64,000 nt of DNA from Flagellimonas spongiicola (GCF_023502425.1 NZ_JAMFMA010000003.1:372001-436000), one strand, 5' to 3'. Positions 34,554-43,666 are shown, counted from the stretch's first letter. Notes: a model not told the origin generated them from the sequence alone. Program-made: numbers and translations.

Positions 34554-35318
34554 TCATTTGTTTTTTTCGGTTAGTTTTTGAAAACTAAGCTTGTTTTCCC
34601 AACAATATTCTAAGTCAGATTTACACATCAATTTTAACTCATGGCTCAATATTTCTCCGTTATACTTTAGTTTTTCTTTGGAAACTCCAACTGCAGAGTC
34701 TTTTACTAGATCTGTTTCGTGTTTCATAATTCTAAATCTGGTAGTTTGATATAAATCTCTTCTTCCAATTTCAAAACTTATTTTTTCGTTTTCGATTTTT
34801 AGGTTTTCCATGCTATTTCCGTAAAAAAAAATACCATGCCCACCACTAGCTTCCGTGCCAAAATAAAGTCCATTATACTCCCCTTTTAAGGTGTCAATAG
34901 CTATATAATGATTTCCGGATTGTTCAGCTGTCTTGAATTCGTAAATTCCAATTAAATCTGGGTTTAATCGTACTAGTTTGACCTTTGGTTTTGTTTTTTC
35001 AGGCTCGTGCGTTTTTAACCAATCTGGATCATTTGCCTTGGTGGTGTAATTCCATAAAAGTTCCCAATCACCGTTCAAGGTTTTAGTAATAAAAATTTTG
35101 TTCCCATTAGTTTTATATGTGTGACCATAATACTCAAGCACTTGAATGGTGTTATTAAATTCAATAGAGTCTAGTTCGGGGTCACCATAGAATTTATCTT
35201 CGTTATTCTTGCTCAAATAGTGTGGCTTGTATTCCACAAAACGGCTTTGGTTACATGACATTAAAGTGAAAATCCATGCAATTAAAAGTGTTGTATTCCT
35301 GAGATGTTTTTGAAACAT
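34554..35318 (-). CDS. Hypothetical lipoprotein
   Basis: This is a 254-residue predicted lipoprotein; the signal ends IFTLMSC with Cys22 as lipid site. The rest is polar and beta-rich, with FKTAEQSGNHYIAIDTLKGE and SGGHGIFFYGNSME. I recognise no family. It is AT-rich, like the surrounding accessory patch. It is 52 bases from the next minus-strand gene. No enzyme motifs are seen. Confidence 0.7.
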   Translation of the reverse strand: MFQKHLRNTTLLIAWIFTLMSCNQSRFVEYKPHYLSKNNEDKFYGDPELDSIEFNNTIQVLEYYGHTYKTNGNKIFITKTLNGDWELLWNYTTKANDPDWLKTHEPEKTKPKVKLVRLNPDLIGIYEFKTAEQSGNHYIAIDTLKGEYNGLYFGTEASGGHGIFFYGNSMENLKIENEKISFEIGRRDLYQTTRFRIMKHETDLVKDSAVGVSKEKLKYNGEILSHELKLMCKSDLEYCWENKLSFQKLTEKNK

Positions 35319-35370
35319 GTATGATGTTAAATATCGAGAGTAGCTTTTTGCTAATGATTAAAATTCTTCT

Positions 35371-35790
35371 TTATAAACCTAATTTTGGCAAAACAAAGAA
35401 AACAAATGCTGTGATAATAATAAACCAAAAGATAAACCCGTAGAATTTGGCTTCTCTCACTTGCCGGAGTTTTTTGTCAAACCCATGTGTTTGAAACCGT
35501 TCATATTCCGATTCCGAGAAGTTATCCTTGATCCACCGCGAATTTGGCTGTAAAAAAGACCAGAAGAAAAAGTTGAACCATTCCTCTCGTGTCAAAGGTT
35601 CATCCTTACGTTTTTCCTGATAATCCTTGAATTTCGAATACTCTTCTTCCAGCTTGTTCAATTCCAAATCGGACAAATCACGTTTATCAAGTTCAGTTTG
35701 CGCTTCGTCTACCAAGGTTTTGGAAGAACCGTTTTTTATTTGGTCAAACAGTTCAACGTTTGTATATCTGTAGATTTTTTTGTTTGGCAT
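35371..35790 (-). CDS. Hypothetical membrane protein
   Basis: This is a 139-residue protein with a soluble acidic N-terminal region of helices rich in Glu and Lys (about 1-75) and a C-terminal membrane segment (YGFIFWFIIITAFVFFVLP) near the end. It may be tail-anchored or inner-membrane. I recognise no family. It lies in the AT-rich accessory patch, 41 bases downstream of the gene that has lost its start. Confidence 0.68.
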   Translation of the reverse strand: MPNKKIYRYTNVELFDQIKNGSSKTLVDEAQTELDKRDLSDLELNKLEEEYSKFKDYQEKRKDEPLTREEWFNFFFWSFLQPNSRWIKDNFSESEYERFQTHGFDKKLRQVREAKFYGFIFWFIIITAFVFFVLPKLGL

Positions 35791-35831
35791 AGCGGATTTT
35801 TGGGGCTTATTGAGATTAGTTATCTGTGCTA

Positions 35832-36257
35832 TTACCCATCAGCATTTATTTCTTTTTTGAATTCTTGAATTTTCTGATATTTATCAATTTCCAATAAATT
35901 CAGAAGTTGGTGCCAACTAACAATCCCTTTCTTGTGGTAGTGAACCAGGATTTCCTTGCAATATTTAAGTCTATTTGATTCGGTTTGAAGAAAGTTACCT
36001 TGTATTTTTTGCCCACTTTTTGAAGTTAGCGTAAATCTACTACTCAAGCCATTGGACAACATTGGGGAAAATGTAAAACGTGAACTTATGTGTTTACCTC
36101 TTACCGTAGAGCTGAGAAAACTTAATTCTCTAACTTTAGATAAATCGTATTCTTTATCATCAACGATTATTTTTTCTTCAAACAGTGATAGATTTCCTGA
36201 ATAGGTACCTAGTTCTTTTTCATATCTGAAGAAACAGCTGATGGTATAACCAATCAT
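35832..36257 (-). CDS. Hypothetical protein, start probably lost (5' part continues upstream)
   Basis: From the first in-frame ATG (36257) this is 141 residues: MIGYTISCFFRYEKELGTY, then a beta-rich soluble domain with DKEYDLSKVRELSF and RFTLTSKSGQKIQGNF, resembling a PH-like fold. The frame is open for another 228 bases upstream and encodes protein-like sequence, so the ATG lies in the middle of a membrane helix. It is probably a 5'-damaged gene, or one using a rare start. I cannot name the family. See the open frame at 36258-36485. Confidence 0.5.
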   Translation of the reverse strand: MIGYTISCFFRYEKELGTYSGNLSLFEEKIIVDDKEYDLSKVRELSFLSSTVRGKHISSRFTFSPMLSNGLSSRFTLTSKSGQKIQGNFLQTESNRLKYCKEILVHYHKKGIVSWHQLLNLLEIDKYQKIQEFKKEINADG

Positions 36258-36485
36258 ATAAAGGCTCCATATTATGGCAAAAATGATTCTCCAGTTTTTA
36301 AGATAATAACCAAATGATGGTTCTAAATAAATGATGGAGAAAACAAAAATGGTTAAAATGATTGCTCCCCATTGTTCAGGATAAATGTAAAACCCCTTCT
36401 TCTTTTTAAATATTCTAAAGCTCCTTGGACTGATAGTACTATCTTGAATAATTGTTTCCGCTATTTTTACCCCGGGGAAATTTAC
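36258..36485 (-). other. In-frame open extension of the hypothetical gene at 35832, no start codon
   Basis: On the minus strand this reads through without a stop from just after the sulfatase stop codon. It encodes FRIFKKKKGFYIYPEQWGA, a membrane helix (IILTIFVFSIIYLEP) and the first part of a second (NWRIIFAIIWSLY) that runs on into MIGYTISCFF. No ATG, GTG or TTG lies in frame. This resembles a two-helix membrane protein whose 5' end was lost or changed when it came to lie against the sulfatase gene. Confidence 0.6.
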
Positions 36486-38252
36486 TTAATTTATCCTTTT
36501 GAATTCCACCCAAAACGGCATGATATGTTTGCCATCAATGGCGTAATGGGTCAATAGGTCGCAGTCCATGTTTGGGAGATATACGTTTTTTAGTTCCAGT
36601 ACATCCACGTTATCTTGGGAATTTGTCTGCTGTTTTACTAGTGTGTTGGCTTCCAGATAGAGTCGCCCACCAGCTTTTACAGGTTTTATAAACTTCATGC
36701 GTATGTTGTAATGGCCTTCTTCAATACGCACCTTCCAAGTACCGTAAATTTCTTCTTGGTTCCAGATACCGCGTTCACCTCCGGCATCGTTCCGGTTCAG
36801 GAAAATGGGATTTTCAGCTTTGCTCCCCACAACAATTCGAGGTTGGTTTATGAGGTTTTCAGAAGTGATTAATTCGTTATAAAGTCCATCAAGCTCTGTT
36901 TTAAGGGCTGTGGCCTTCGCTTTGTCTTCCAAAACCAAGTTGTTTTGCTCATATGGGTCGGTTTTAAGATTAAACAATTCAAAATCCTCAAGGGCGGCGT
37001 TGTAATTGGTCTTTCCCACCAATTTGTAACCATCTTTTTGCAACGCCATATTGTAGTACAGTTCGGGATAGCGGCGCGTCCAGTAAAAAAATAGGGAACG
37101 GTTTGCCCAATCCACCGTCTTGCCGTGGATCAAGGGGAGCAGACTTTTTCCATCGAGTTGCCGGTTTATGGGTAGGTCTACCTTACAGACATCGGCCAAG
37201 GTAGGCAGCACATCAATATGGGCACTTAGGGTTTCTATGTCCTTGTTTTGGGCAAAAGCTTTGGGGTACTTCACATAAAAAGGTACACGCACCCCACCTT
37301 GGTATACATTGCCTTTGCGGCCACGCATCCCGGCCACGTAGCGTCGCTGTTGTGGGCCGTTGTCCGTCATAAAAATGATCAGGGTGTTGTCCGCTATGTT
37401 CAGATCTTCCAATTTTTTAAAGAGTTTGCCAAGATTGTCATCAATATTGGAGACCATGGCATACACTTTTCGTGCATCTTCTTTGTCCTTTTCACTCATT
37501 TCCGGAAAAGGGCGATTATCGCCTTCAAATCCTGAGGTAGGGTCAATGTCCTTATACTTTTGGTAGTATTCGTCCGGTACCTGTAACGGGGTATGCGGTG
37601 CATTAAAGGAGAGGTAACAAAAGAAGGGGGCATCCTTGTTTTGCTCAATGAATTGGATAGCGCCATCCGCAAAAATATCCGAACAATAGCCTTGGTAGGC
37701 TTCTTGTTGGTTGTTGTGCCAAAGTACAGGGTCAAAATAGCTGGTGTCTCCTTTAAAATAGGTGGTAATGTCGCCCACCTGTCCCATACCACCAGAAAGA
37801 TGGATCAAAGATTCGTCAAAACCTTGGTCGCTGGGTCGGCTGGGGTAGTTGTCGCCTAAATGCCATTTGCCAAAAACGCCTGTAGTGTAGCCTCCTTTTT
37901 TCAGCATTTCGGCAATGGTCACCTCATTGGATGCCATGATCGCGCCGCCATTGTAGGTGTCGCGCACGCCTGTACGCAAGGAGTATCTACCCGTCATTAA
38001 ACTGGAACGGGTAGGGGCGCAGACCGGGGAGACGTAAAAATTGTTAAAGCGTACACTTTCGGTAGCAAATTGGTCAATAACCGGGGTCTGTACATGGGGG
38101 TTACCGGTAATACCCAAATCCCCATAACCTTGATCATCGGTAATGATCACAATTACATTGGGGTGCTCTTGTGCCTGGGCAAAATTTAAAGCAGTGCAAA
38201 GCGTCAGTATTGAGAATGCAACTTGTAACACATTTTCAATTCTTGACGTCAT
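36486..38252 (-). CDS. Sulfatase (arylsulfatase family, Cys-type)
   Basis: This is a 588-residue exported sulfatase. The signal peptide ends FAQAQ at about residue 28. Metal-binding Asp39-Asp40 sit in IITDDQGYGD. The sulfatase signature is CAPTRSSLMTGR with Cys78, which would be converted to formylglycine by a separate maturase. GVFGKWHLGD and MTDNGPQQRR complete the core. A beta-rich C-terminal domain of about 90 residues follows the catalytic part. Such enzymes release sulfate from marine glycans. No polysaccharide-utilisation genes or maturase are adjacent. It follows thyA by 21 bases. Confidence 0.92.
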   Translation of the reverse strand: MTSRIENVLQVAFSILTLCTALNFAQAQEHPNVIVIITDDQGYGDLGITGNPHVQTPVIDQFATESVRFNNFYVSPVCAPTRSSLMTGRYSLRTGVRDTYNGGAIMASNEVTIAEMLKKGGYTTGVFGKWHLGDNYPSRPSDQGFDESLIHLSGGMGQVGDITTYFKGDTSYFDPVLWHNNQQEAYQGYCSDIFADGAIQFIEQNKDAPFFCYLSFNAPHTPLQVPDEYYQKYKDIDPTSGFEGDNRPFPEMSEKDKEDARKVYAMVSNIDDNLGKLFKKLEDLNIADNTLIIFMTDNGPQQRRYVAGMRGRKGNVYQGGVRVPFYVKYPKAFAQNKDIETLSAHIDVLPTLADVCKVDLPINRQLDGKSLLPLIHGKTVDWANRSLFFYWTRRYPELYYNMALQKDGYKLVGKTNYNAALEDFELFNLKTDPYEQNNLVLEDKAKATALKTELDGLYNELITSENLINQPRIVVGSKAENPIFLNRNDAGGERGIWNQEEIYGTWKVRIEEGHYNIRMKFIKPVKAGGRLYLEANTLVKQQTNSQDNVDVLELKNVYLPNMDCDLLTHYAIDGKHIMPFWVEFKRIN

Positions 38253-38273
38253 GGCTGTGGTTTTTAAGGTTGT

Positions 38274-39098
38274 TTATACCGCTACAACGCCTTTAATGTG
38301 CGGGTGCGGGTCGTAATTGAGCAGTTCAAAATCATTGAAGGTGAAATCGAAGATATTTTTGACGGCTGGATTTATTTTCATGGTTGGTAAAGGTCTTGGG
38401 CCCCTACTCAATTGTAGTTCCACCTGATCTCGGTGGTTGTTGTAAATATGGGCATCACCAAAGGTGTGAATGAAATCACCGGGCTCATAACCACAAACTT
38501 GCGCCATCATCATGGTGAATAGCGCGTAGGATGCAATATTGAACGGTACGCCCAAGAAAATATCGGCACTACGTTGGTACAATTGGCAAGACAGTTTGCC
38601 ATCGGCCACATAAAATTGGAAAAAGGCATGACAGGGGGGAAGGGCGGCTTTTCCATTGGCCACATTTTCACTAAACGATACCGAAGTATCTGGCAATACG
38701 CTGGGGTTCCAAGCAGAAACTAACATTCTACGACTGTTCGGATTGGTTTTCAAGGTTTCGATGACCTCTTTTATTTGGTCGATTTCCTCACTGTTCCAAT
38801 TACGCCATTGGTGTCCGTAGACAGGACCTAGGTCTCCGTTTTCATCAGCCCACTCGTTCCAAATACGTACTCCGTTTTCCTGCAGGTAACTCACATTGGT
38901 ATCACCCTTTAAAAACCATAACAATTCGTGTACAATGGATTTTAAGTGCAATTTTTTGGTGGTTACCATAGGGAAGCCTTCGGAAAGATCAAACCGCATT
39001 TGATAGCCAAAAACGCTGACGGTTCCTGTACCTGTACGGTCTCCTTTGGCATTTCCTTCGGTGAGTACGTGTTTGAGTAAGTCGTGGTATTGTTTCAT
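38274..39098 (-). CDS. thyA: Thymidylate synthase
   Basis: ThyA methylates dUMP to dTMP using methylenetetrahydrofolate. The 274-residue protein has [48 protein letters not shown] with catalytic Cys156, [20 protein letters not shown], and GDAHIYNNH. It is a textbook match. A G-rich low-complexity stretch lies just upstream of the gene. Confidence 0.98.
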   Translation of the reverse strand: MKQYHDLLKHVLTEGNAKGDRTGTGTVSVFGYQMRFDLSEGFPMVTTKKLHLKSIVHELLWFLKGDTNVSYLQENGVRIWNEWADENGDLGPVYGHQWRNWNSEEIDQIKEVIETLKTNPNSRRMLVSAWNPSVLPDTSVSFSENVANGKAALPPCHAFFQFYVADGKLSCQLYQRSADIFLGVPFNIASYALFTMMMAQVCGYEPGDFIHTFGDAHIYNNHRDQVELQLSRGPRPLPTMKINPAVKNIFDFTFNDFELLNYDPHPHIKGVVAV

Positions 39099-39114
39099 AG
39101 TGGGGTTAAAGTTA

Positions 39115-39276
39115 CGGGGTAAAGGGGAAAGGGTAAAAGGTAAAGGGCGGGAGTTTTGAGCAATTTATTAACCGTTGGGTTAGGGGGGAGAGGTTAAGGG
39201 TGAAAGGTGGAAGATGAAGGGTGGAGGGTTAAGGGTGGAGGGTTAAGGGTTAGGGGTGAAAGGTGAAGGTGAGAGT
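39115..39276. repeat. G-rich low-complexity repeat stretch
   Basis: The plus strand is dominated by GGG/GGGG runs separated by A and T, in variants of GGGTTAAGGG, GGGTGGAGGG and GGTGAAAGG. Two adjacent identical 14-base units (GGGTGGAGGGTTAA) run 39219-39232 and 39233-39246. Several G-runs are spaced closely enough to form a G-quadruplex. It lies between the thyA start and the stop of the four-helix-bundle gene. No gene is visible in it. Confidence 0.75.
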
Positions 39277-39626
39277 TATCTTTGGTATTTGATCAAGGAT
39301 GCTATTCTCCTTTGTAATGTTTGGATTTGATAAATTATTGAAGCAGCTTGTTTGATGTTGATATATCCCAAGTCTTGACATAAAATGATATGGGATTCAA
39401 GCTCGTATGCGGATCCTAAACTTATTTGTAGAAATCGGGCAAAATCTTTGTTCGAATATTTACCACATCCTTCAGCGATATTGGCAGGTATTGAAACTAC
39501 ACATCTCTGAATCTGTTGAATAAGACCATAGGTCTCTTGTTTTGGTATAAGCTTGGTGATTAGGTATACTTCTTTCACCAATTTCCTGGCATCTTTCCAT
39601 ACTTCCAACTCTCGAAAATTGCGCAT
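39276..39626 (-). CDS. Four-helix-bundle protein (S23/IVP family, TIGR02436 type)
   Basis: This is a 116-residue all-helical protein. FRELEVWKDARKLVKEVYLI, LIQQIQRCVVSIPANIAEG and FARFLQISLGSAYELESHII are family hallmarks. The family was first described from open frames inside 23S rRNA intervening sequences, but many copies, like this one, are chromosomal and lie outside rRNA. Its function is unknown. It is bordered downstream by the G-rich stretch. Confidence 0.92.
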   Translation of the reverse strand: MRNFRELEVWKDARKLVKEVYLITKLIPKQETYGLIQQIQRCVVSIPANIAEGCGKYSNKDFARFLQISLGSAYELESHIILCQDLGYINIKQAASIIYQIQTLQRRIASLIKYQR

Positions 39627-39705
39627 AACAACGACCTTTACGTGTTTTCGAGGTCGATAATACTTTTCCGGCCCTAGCTTAACCCTTGACCTTTCATCAT
39701 TCGCG

Positions 39706-41169
39706 CTATCCCAGAATCATTCCAGCGATAGTGGCCGAAAGTAGTGAGGCCAAGGAACCGCCCAATACGGCGCGCATACCGAATTCGGAAAGGGTTTTGC
39801 GTTGCCCTGGAGCCAAAGAACCAATTCCACCAATCTGTATACCGATTGAGGCAAAATTGGCAAATCCACATAGCATGTAAGTAGCCATGATCACGGATTT
39901 ATTGTATGTAAAATGTAGATTATTGGTCATGGTTTTGAGCTCTGCGAGTTGGATGTAACCCACAAATTCACTTGCAGCTAATTTGATTCCCAGCAATTGC
40001 CCCATGAGCATAATATCTTCGTTGGCTACACCTATCAACCACATCAATGGAGCGAAAATCGTACCGAGAATGGCTTCTAAGGAGAAGCTTTCGTAGGGGG
40101 AGTTGGCTGCAATCCAATTGTTGAAAGTAGTAAGGTCGCCAAACCAACCTAGAATGCCATTGATCATGGCAATAAAGGCCACAAATACCAAAAGCATGGC
40201 ACCTACATTCATGGCCAATTTTAATCCTTCGGTTGTTCCGTTGGAAATGGCATCTAAAATGTTTGCACCTATTTTTTCGGAAGATACATGAACATCTGTA
40301 TTTACTTCTTCAGTTTGGGGATATAGAATTTTTGAAACCACAATTGCCCCTGGAGCAGCCATTACCGATGCCGCTAACAGGTGTTTTGCAAAAACCAATC
40401 GAAGCTCTGGGTCATCGCCACCTAAAAATCCGATATACGCCGCTAGTACGGCTCCGGCCACCGTGGCCATTCCACCGATCATGACCAAAAGGATTTCGGA
40501 TTTGTTCATTTTTTCCAAATAGGCCTTGATAAGCAGCGGTGCTTCAGTTTGACCTAAAAATATGTTTCCGGCGATGGAAAGACTCTCCGCACCTGAAATG
40601 CCCAAAGATTTGGATAATAACCAAGCCAATGCCCGCACTACTTTTTGGATGACGCCTAAGTAGAACAAAACCGAAGTAAGGGCCGAAAAGAATATGATAG
40701 TGGGAAGTACCTGAAAAGCGAAAATAAATCCGAAGGTATCCATATCCACTACCAATCCTTCGAATAGAAACTTACTTCCTGCCCGTGTGTAATCTAAAAG
40801 TCTTATGAATTTATCGCCAATCCATTCAAAAATTACTTTTATGAATGATACTTTAAGTACGCCGATAGCAACTATAAATTGAATCGAAAGTCCAATTCCA
40901 ACCGTCTTCCAGTTGATGGCGCTGCGGTTTGCACTGAATAAAAAGGAAATCAGTATCAATACCACCATACCCAGGGCACCACGCCATAGGGTATTTATGG
41001 AAAAACCTTGGTTGGGTACCAATTGTGGGGTATTGGGTTGGGAAATATCGTTTATTATGGTGGTGTCAACCGTAGTGGCAACTGAATCTGCAGGAAGAAT
41101 TTCTTGTCCAAATGCAGTGGTTACGGCAAAACACAAAAACACAAAGAAAATTCTGGAATATTTTGGCAT
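39706..41169 (-). CDS. Concentrative nucleoside transporter (NupC/CNT family)
   Basis: I start it at ATG 41169 (MPKYSRIFFVFLC), 487 residues, to avoid a 56-base overlap with the upstream gene. It opens with a signal-like hydrophobic stretch ending TTAFGQE, then a Thr/Asp linker, then about eight to ten membrane segments. Family motifs are GNIFLGQTEAPLLIKAYL and the later IGVANEDIMLMGQLLG and MLCGFANFASIGIQIGG. CNT proteins import nucleosides with Na+ or H+. The N-terminal signal-like leader is unusual for the enterobacterial family but frequent in Bacteroidota, from memory. Confidence 0.9.
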   Translation of the reverse strand: MPKYSRIFFVFLCFAVTTAFGQEILPADSVATTVDTTIINDISQPNTPQLVPNQGFSINTLWRGALGMVVLILISFLFSANRSAINWKTVGIGLSIQFIVAIGVLKVSFIKVIFEWIGDKFIRLLDYTRAGSKFLFEGLVVDMDTFGFIFAFQVLPTIIFFSALTSVLFYLGVIQKVVRALAWLLSKSLGISGAESLSIAGNIFLGQTEAPLLIKAYLEKMNKSEILLVMIGGMATVAGAVLAAYIGFLGGDDPELRLVFAKHLLAASVMAAPGAIVVSKILYPQTEEVNTDVHVSSEKIGANILDAISNGTTEGLKLAMNVGAMLLVFVAFIAMINGILGWFGDLTTFNNWIAANSPYESFSLEAILGTIFAPLMWLIGVANEDIMLMGQLLGIKLAASEFVGYIQLAELKTMTNNLHFTYNKSVIMATYMLCGFANFASIGIQIGGIGSLAPGQRKTLSEFGMRAVLGGSLASLLSATIAGMILG

Positions 41170-41176
41170 GAAGGGG

Positions 41177-41809
41177 TTATTTGCGTTTGGAGATTTCGTC
41201 CCGAAGTTTGGCAGCCTTTTCGTAGTCTTCATTGGTTACTGCCTTGTCCAATTCTTTATGGAGTTCTTCGAGTGTCATCTCTCGATATCCTTGAGATGAT
41301 GCTCCAGTTTCGATTTCAACCGTTTCTCCTTCTTGGAGGATTTCATCCACTACAATGCTATCATCGTCTTCATTCTCTTCATTTTCCTTAGAGGAGAATT
41401 TGAGGTAGATGCCTGCTTTGTCCAAAATGGTTTTGTACGTAAAAATAGGGGCATCAAACCGAAGTGCGAGTGCTATGGCATCACTGGTACGGGCATCAAC
41501 TATTTCCTCTACTTTGTCCCGTTCACAAATGATACTGGAGTAAAATACCCCATCGACCAATTTGTGGATAATGACTTGTTTGACCACAATTTCAAAACGG
41601 TCGGCAAAATTCTTGAAAAGATCGTGAGTTAGAGGTCTTGGCGGTTTTATTTCCTTTTCCAACGCAATAGCAATGGACTGCGCTTCAAACGCACCGATTA
41701 CGATGGGCAGCTTGCGATCACCTTCCACTTCATTCAAAATAAGGGCATAGGCACCATTTTGGGTTTGGCTATAGGATATCCCCTTTATTTTTAATCGTAC
41801 TAAGCTCAT
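41177..41809 (-). CDS. Bifunctional nuclease family protein (DUF151) with UVR motif
   Basis: This is a 210-residue protein. The N-terminal DUF151/BFN domain spans about 1-135 (RLKIKGISYSQTQNGAYALI, RKLPIVIGAFEAQSIAIALE, DARTSDAIALALRFDAPIFT). An acidic linker follows, then a C-terminal UVR motif with YEKAAKLRDEISK. BFN proteins of plants and Thermotoga act on DNA and RNA, and the physiological role in bacteria is unclear. It precedes the nucleoside transporter gene by about eight bases, so a link to nucleotide salvage is possible. Confidence 0.9.
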   Translation of the reverse strand: MSLVRLKIKGISYSQTQNGAYALILNEVEGDRKLPIVIGAFEAQSIAIALEKEIKPPRPLTHDLFKNFADRFEIVVKQVIIHKLVDGVFYSSIICERDKVEEIVDARTSDAIALALRFDAPIFTYKTILDKAGIYLKFSSKENEENEDDDSIVVDEILQEGETVEIETGASSQGYREMTLEELHKELDKAVTNEDYEKAAKLRDEISKRK

Positions 41810-41827
41810 ATCAACCTCCTAAATATG

Positions 41828-41876
41828 AAAAAGGCCGTTCAAATAAGTGGCACTACCATTATCTGAACAGCCCCTT
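41828..41876 (-). terminator. Probable terminator after etfA
   Basis: GGCCGTTCAAATAA and TTATCTGAACAGCC form a stem of 12 matched pairs with two mismatches around a 12-base loop. On the minus strand the hairpin is followed by five T. It separates etfBA from the DUF151-transporter pair. Confidence 0.65.
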
Positions 41877-41898
41877 GCAAAAGGCAAATTAACAAAAT

Positions 41899-42867
41899 TT
41901 AAGTGTTCTGCGCTTTAAATTCCTTTAATTTTTCGATGAGCTCCGGTACCACTTCAAAAGCGTCCCCAACGATGCCATAATCCGCTGCTTTAAAGAAGGG
42001 CGCTTCTGGATCATTGTTGATAACAACTTTGGTTTTTGATGAACTAACACCGGCTAAATGCTGAATGGCACCCGAGATGCCTATCGCGATGTAAAGGTTA
42101 CTTGCCACAGGTTTACCGGTTTGCCCTACGTGTTCGCCGTGAGGTCTCCATCCTAAATCGGAAACGGGCTTGGAACAGGCCGTTGCTGCTCCTAGAACAT
42201 CGGCTAATTCTTCAATCATGCCCCAGTTTTCAGGTCCTTTTAGTCCTCGACCACCTGAAACCACAATATCAGCATCAGCAATAGTAGCTTTACCTATTAC
42301 CTTATCTACTTCCACGGATTTAGTGGCGAAATCTGCATCACCAAGGTTGGCGGAAAAGTCTTCAACGGCGGCATCAGTTTGATTTTCATGCACCCCGTAG
42401 GAATTATTGGAAACCCCTACAATTTTGGTGTCCGCATTGATTTCGGTGTGTGCAAATCCCTTATTACTGAACGCCGTACGCTTTACCACAAACGGGGAGG
42501 TACTATCTGGCGCTGCTACCACATTGGGTACATAACCTGCGTTTAACTTTGCAGTTAGAATAGGTGCCAAGAATTTGGTATCGGCACTTGAACTAAGGAT
42601 AATCACTTTTGCACCTTCAGCTTCCGCAGCTTGTGCCAGTACATTGGCATAGGCTTTTGCATTGAAGGTGTCTAAATCTCCATTGGATACCTTGAGTACT
42701 TTTGAAACACCGTACGCTCCCAAATTACTGTCGTCATTGGCATTGATGGTAACAGCAGTGACTGATTCACCCATATCTTGTGCAACTTGGTAAGCATAAG
42801 AAGCTACTTCGTGGGCATTTTTCTTGAAATTTCCTTTATCGGATTCTGTATATACTAAGATTGACAT
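41899..42867 (-). CDS. etfA: Electron transfer flavoprotein alpha subunit
   Basis: EtfA binds FAD and, with EtfB, carries electrons from acyl-CoA dehydrogenases to the quinone pool. The 322-residue protein has the C-terminal FAD-binding region VSGGRGLKGPENW, AVDLGWRPHGEHVGQTG-like VSDLGWRPHGEHVGQTG, KPVASNLYIAIGISGAIQHL, and NNDPEAPFFKAADYGIVGD. It follows etfB by 10 bases. Confidence 0.96.
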   Translation of the reverse strand: MSILVYTESDKGNFKKNAHEVASYAYQVAQDMGESVTAVTINANDDSNLGAYGVSKVLKVSNGDLDTFNAKAYANVLAQAAEAEGAKVIILSSSADTKFLAPILTAKLNAGYVPNVVAAPDSTSPFVVKRTAFSNKGFAHTEINADTKIVGVSNNSYGVHENQTDAAVEDFSANLGDADFATKSVEVDKVIGKATIADADIVVSGGRGLKGPENWGMIEELADVLGAATACSKPVSDLGWRPHGEHVGQTGKPVASNLYIAIGISGAIQHLAGVSSSKTKVVINNDPEAPFFKAADYGIVGDAFEVVPELIEKLKEFKAQNT

Positions 42868-42877
42868 GTTTTCTTTT

Positions 42878-43624
42878 TTAAATGACTTTAGCTTCGCTAT
42901 GCAATAAATTCACTAATTCGCCTACATTACCAGCATCAACCAGTTTAACAGGTCCTTTTGCAGCTGGTTTTTCAAATTTTTGATCTTGTGTAGGTTGTGG
43001 TGCATCCACAGGTTCTACTACATTTAAGACTTTTTTACGTGCCATCATGATTCCACGCATGTTTGGGATTCGAAGGTCACTTTCGTCCACCAAACCTTTT
43101 TGTCCACCAATGACTAAAGGCAGGCTAGTACTAATGGTCTCTTTTCCCCCATCTATTTCACGAGATGCAGTAGCGTTGTTACCGTCAACTTCCAAACCAA
43201 TACAAGTATTCACAAAATTCATGTCCAATAGTGTGGCAACAATACCAGGTACCATTCCACCATTGTAATCAATGGATTCACGACCAGCGATTACCAAATC
43301 GTATCCTCCGTTTTTTATGACTTCCGCCAATTGTCTTGCCACGAAGAAACCATCGGTAGGTTCAGCATTGATTCGTATGGCTTCATCGGCACCAATGGCC
43401 AATGCTTTTCGTATCGTCGGTTCGGTTTGAGCACCACCAACGGTGGCTACATGAACTGCTGCCCCTTGTTTTTCCTTGAACCACATGGCGCGGGTCAATC
43501 CAAATTCGTCATTGGGGTTAATCACAAACTGAACTCCATTTGTGTCAAACTTGGTGTCACCATCTGTAAAATTGATTTTAGAAGTGGTGTCCGGGACGTT
43601 GCTAATGCAAACTAAAATCTTCAT
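42878..43624 (-). CDS. etfB: Electron transfer flavoprotein beta subunit
   Basis: EtfB pairs with EtfA; its usual AMP-binding part is represented. The 248-residue protein has MKILVCISNVPDTTSKI, INPNDEFGLTRAMWFKE, DLVIAGRESIDYNGGMVPG, LPLVIGGQKGLVDESDLRIPN and MRGIMMARKK, matching the family. A perfect 32-bp palindrome lies 43 bases upstream of its start and probably regulates it. Confidence 0.95.
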   Translation of the reverse strand: MKILVCISNVPDTTSKINFTDGDTKFDTNGVQFVINPNDEFGLTRAMWFKEKQGAAVHVATVGGAQTEPTIRKALAIGADEAIRINAEPTDGFFVARQLAEVIKNGGYDLVIAGRESIDYNGGMVPGIVATLLDMNFVNTCIGLEVDGNNATASREIDGGKETISTSLPLVIGGQKGLVDESDLRIPNMRGIMMARKKVLNVVEPVDAPQPTQDQKFEKPAAKGPVKLVDAGNVGELVNLLHSEAKVI

Positions 43625-43666
43625 ATGATATATATGTTTAAGGCTTCAAAGATAGCTATAAAAATA

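Noticed and set aside
33273..36485. Anti-phage defence island in the accessory patch
   Set aside because: No nuclease, helicase, reverse transcriptase, TIR, ATPase or other recognised defence domain is seen; only an XRE regulator and unknowns.
39115..39276. G-rich repeats considered as a CRISPR array or telomere-like end
   Set aside because: There are no regular spacers between units and unit length varies; both flanks are ordinary chromosomal genes.
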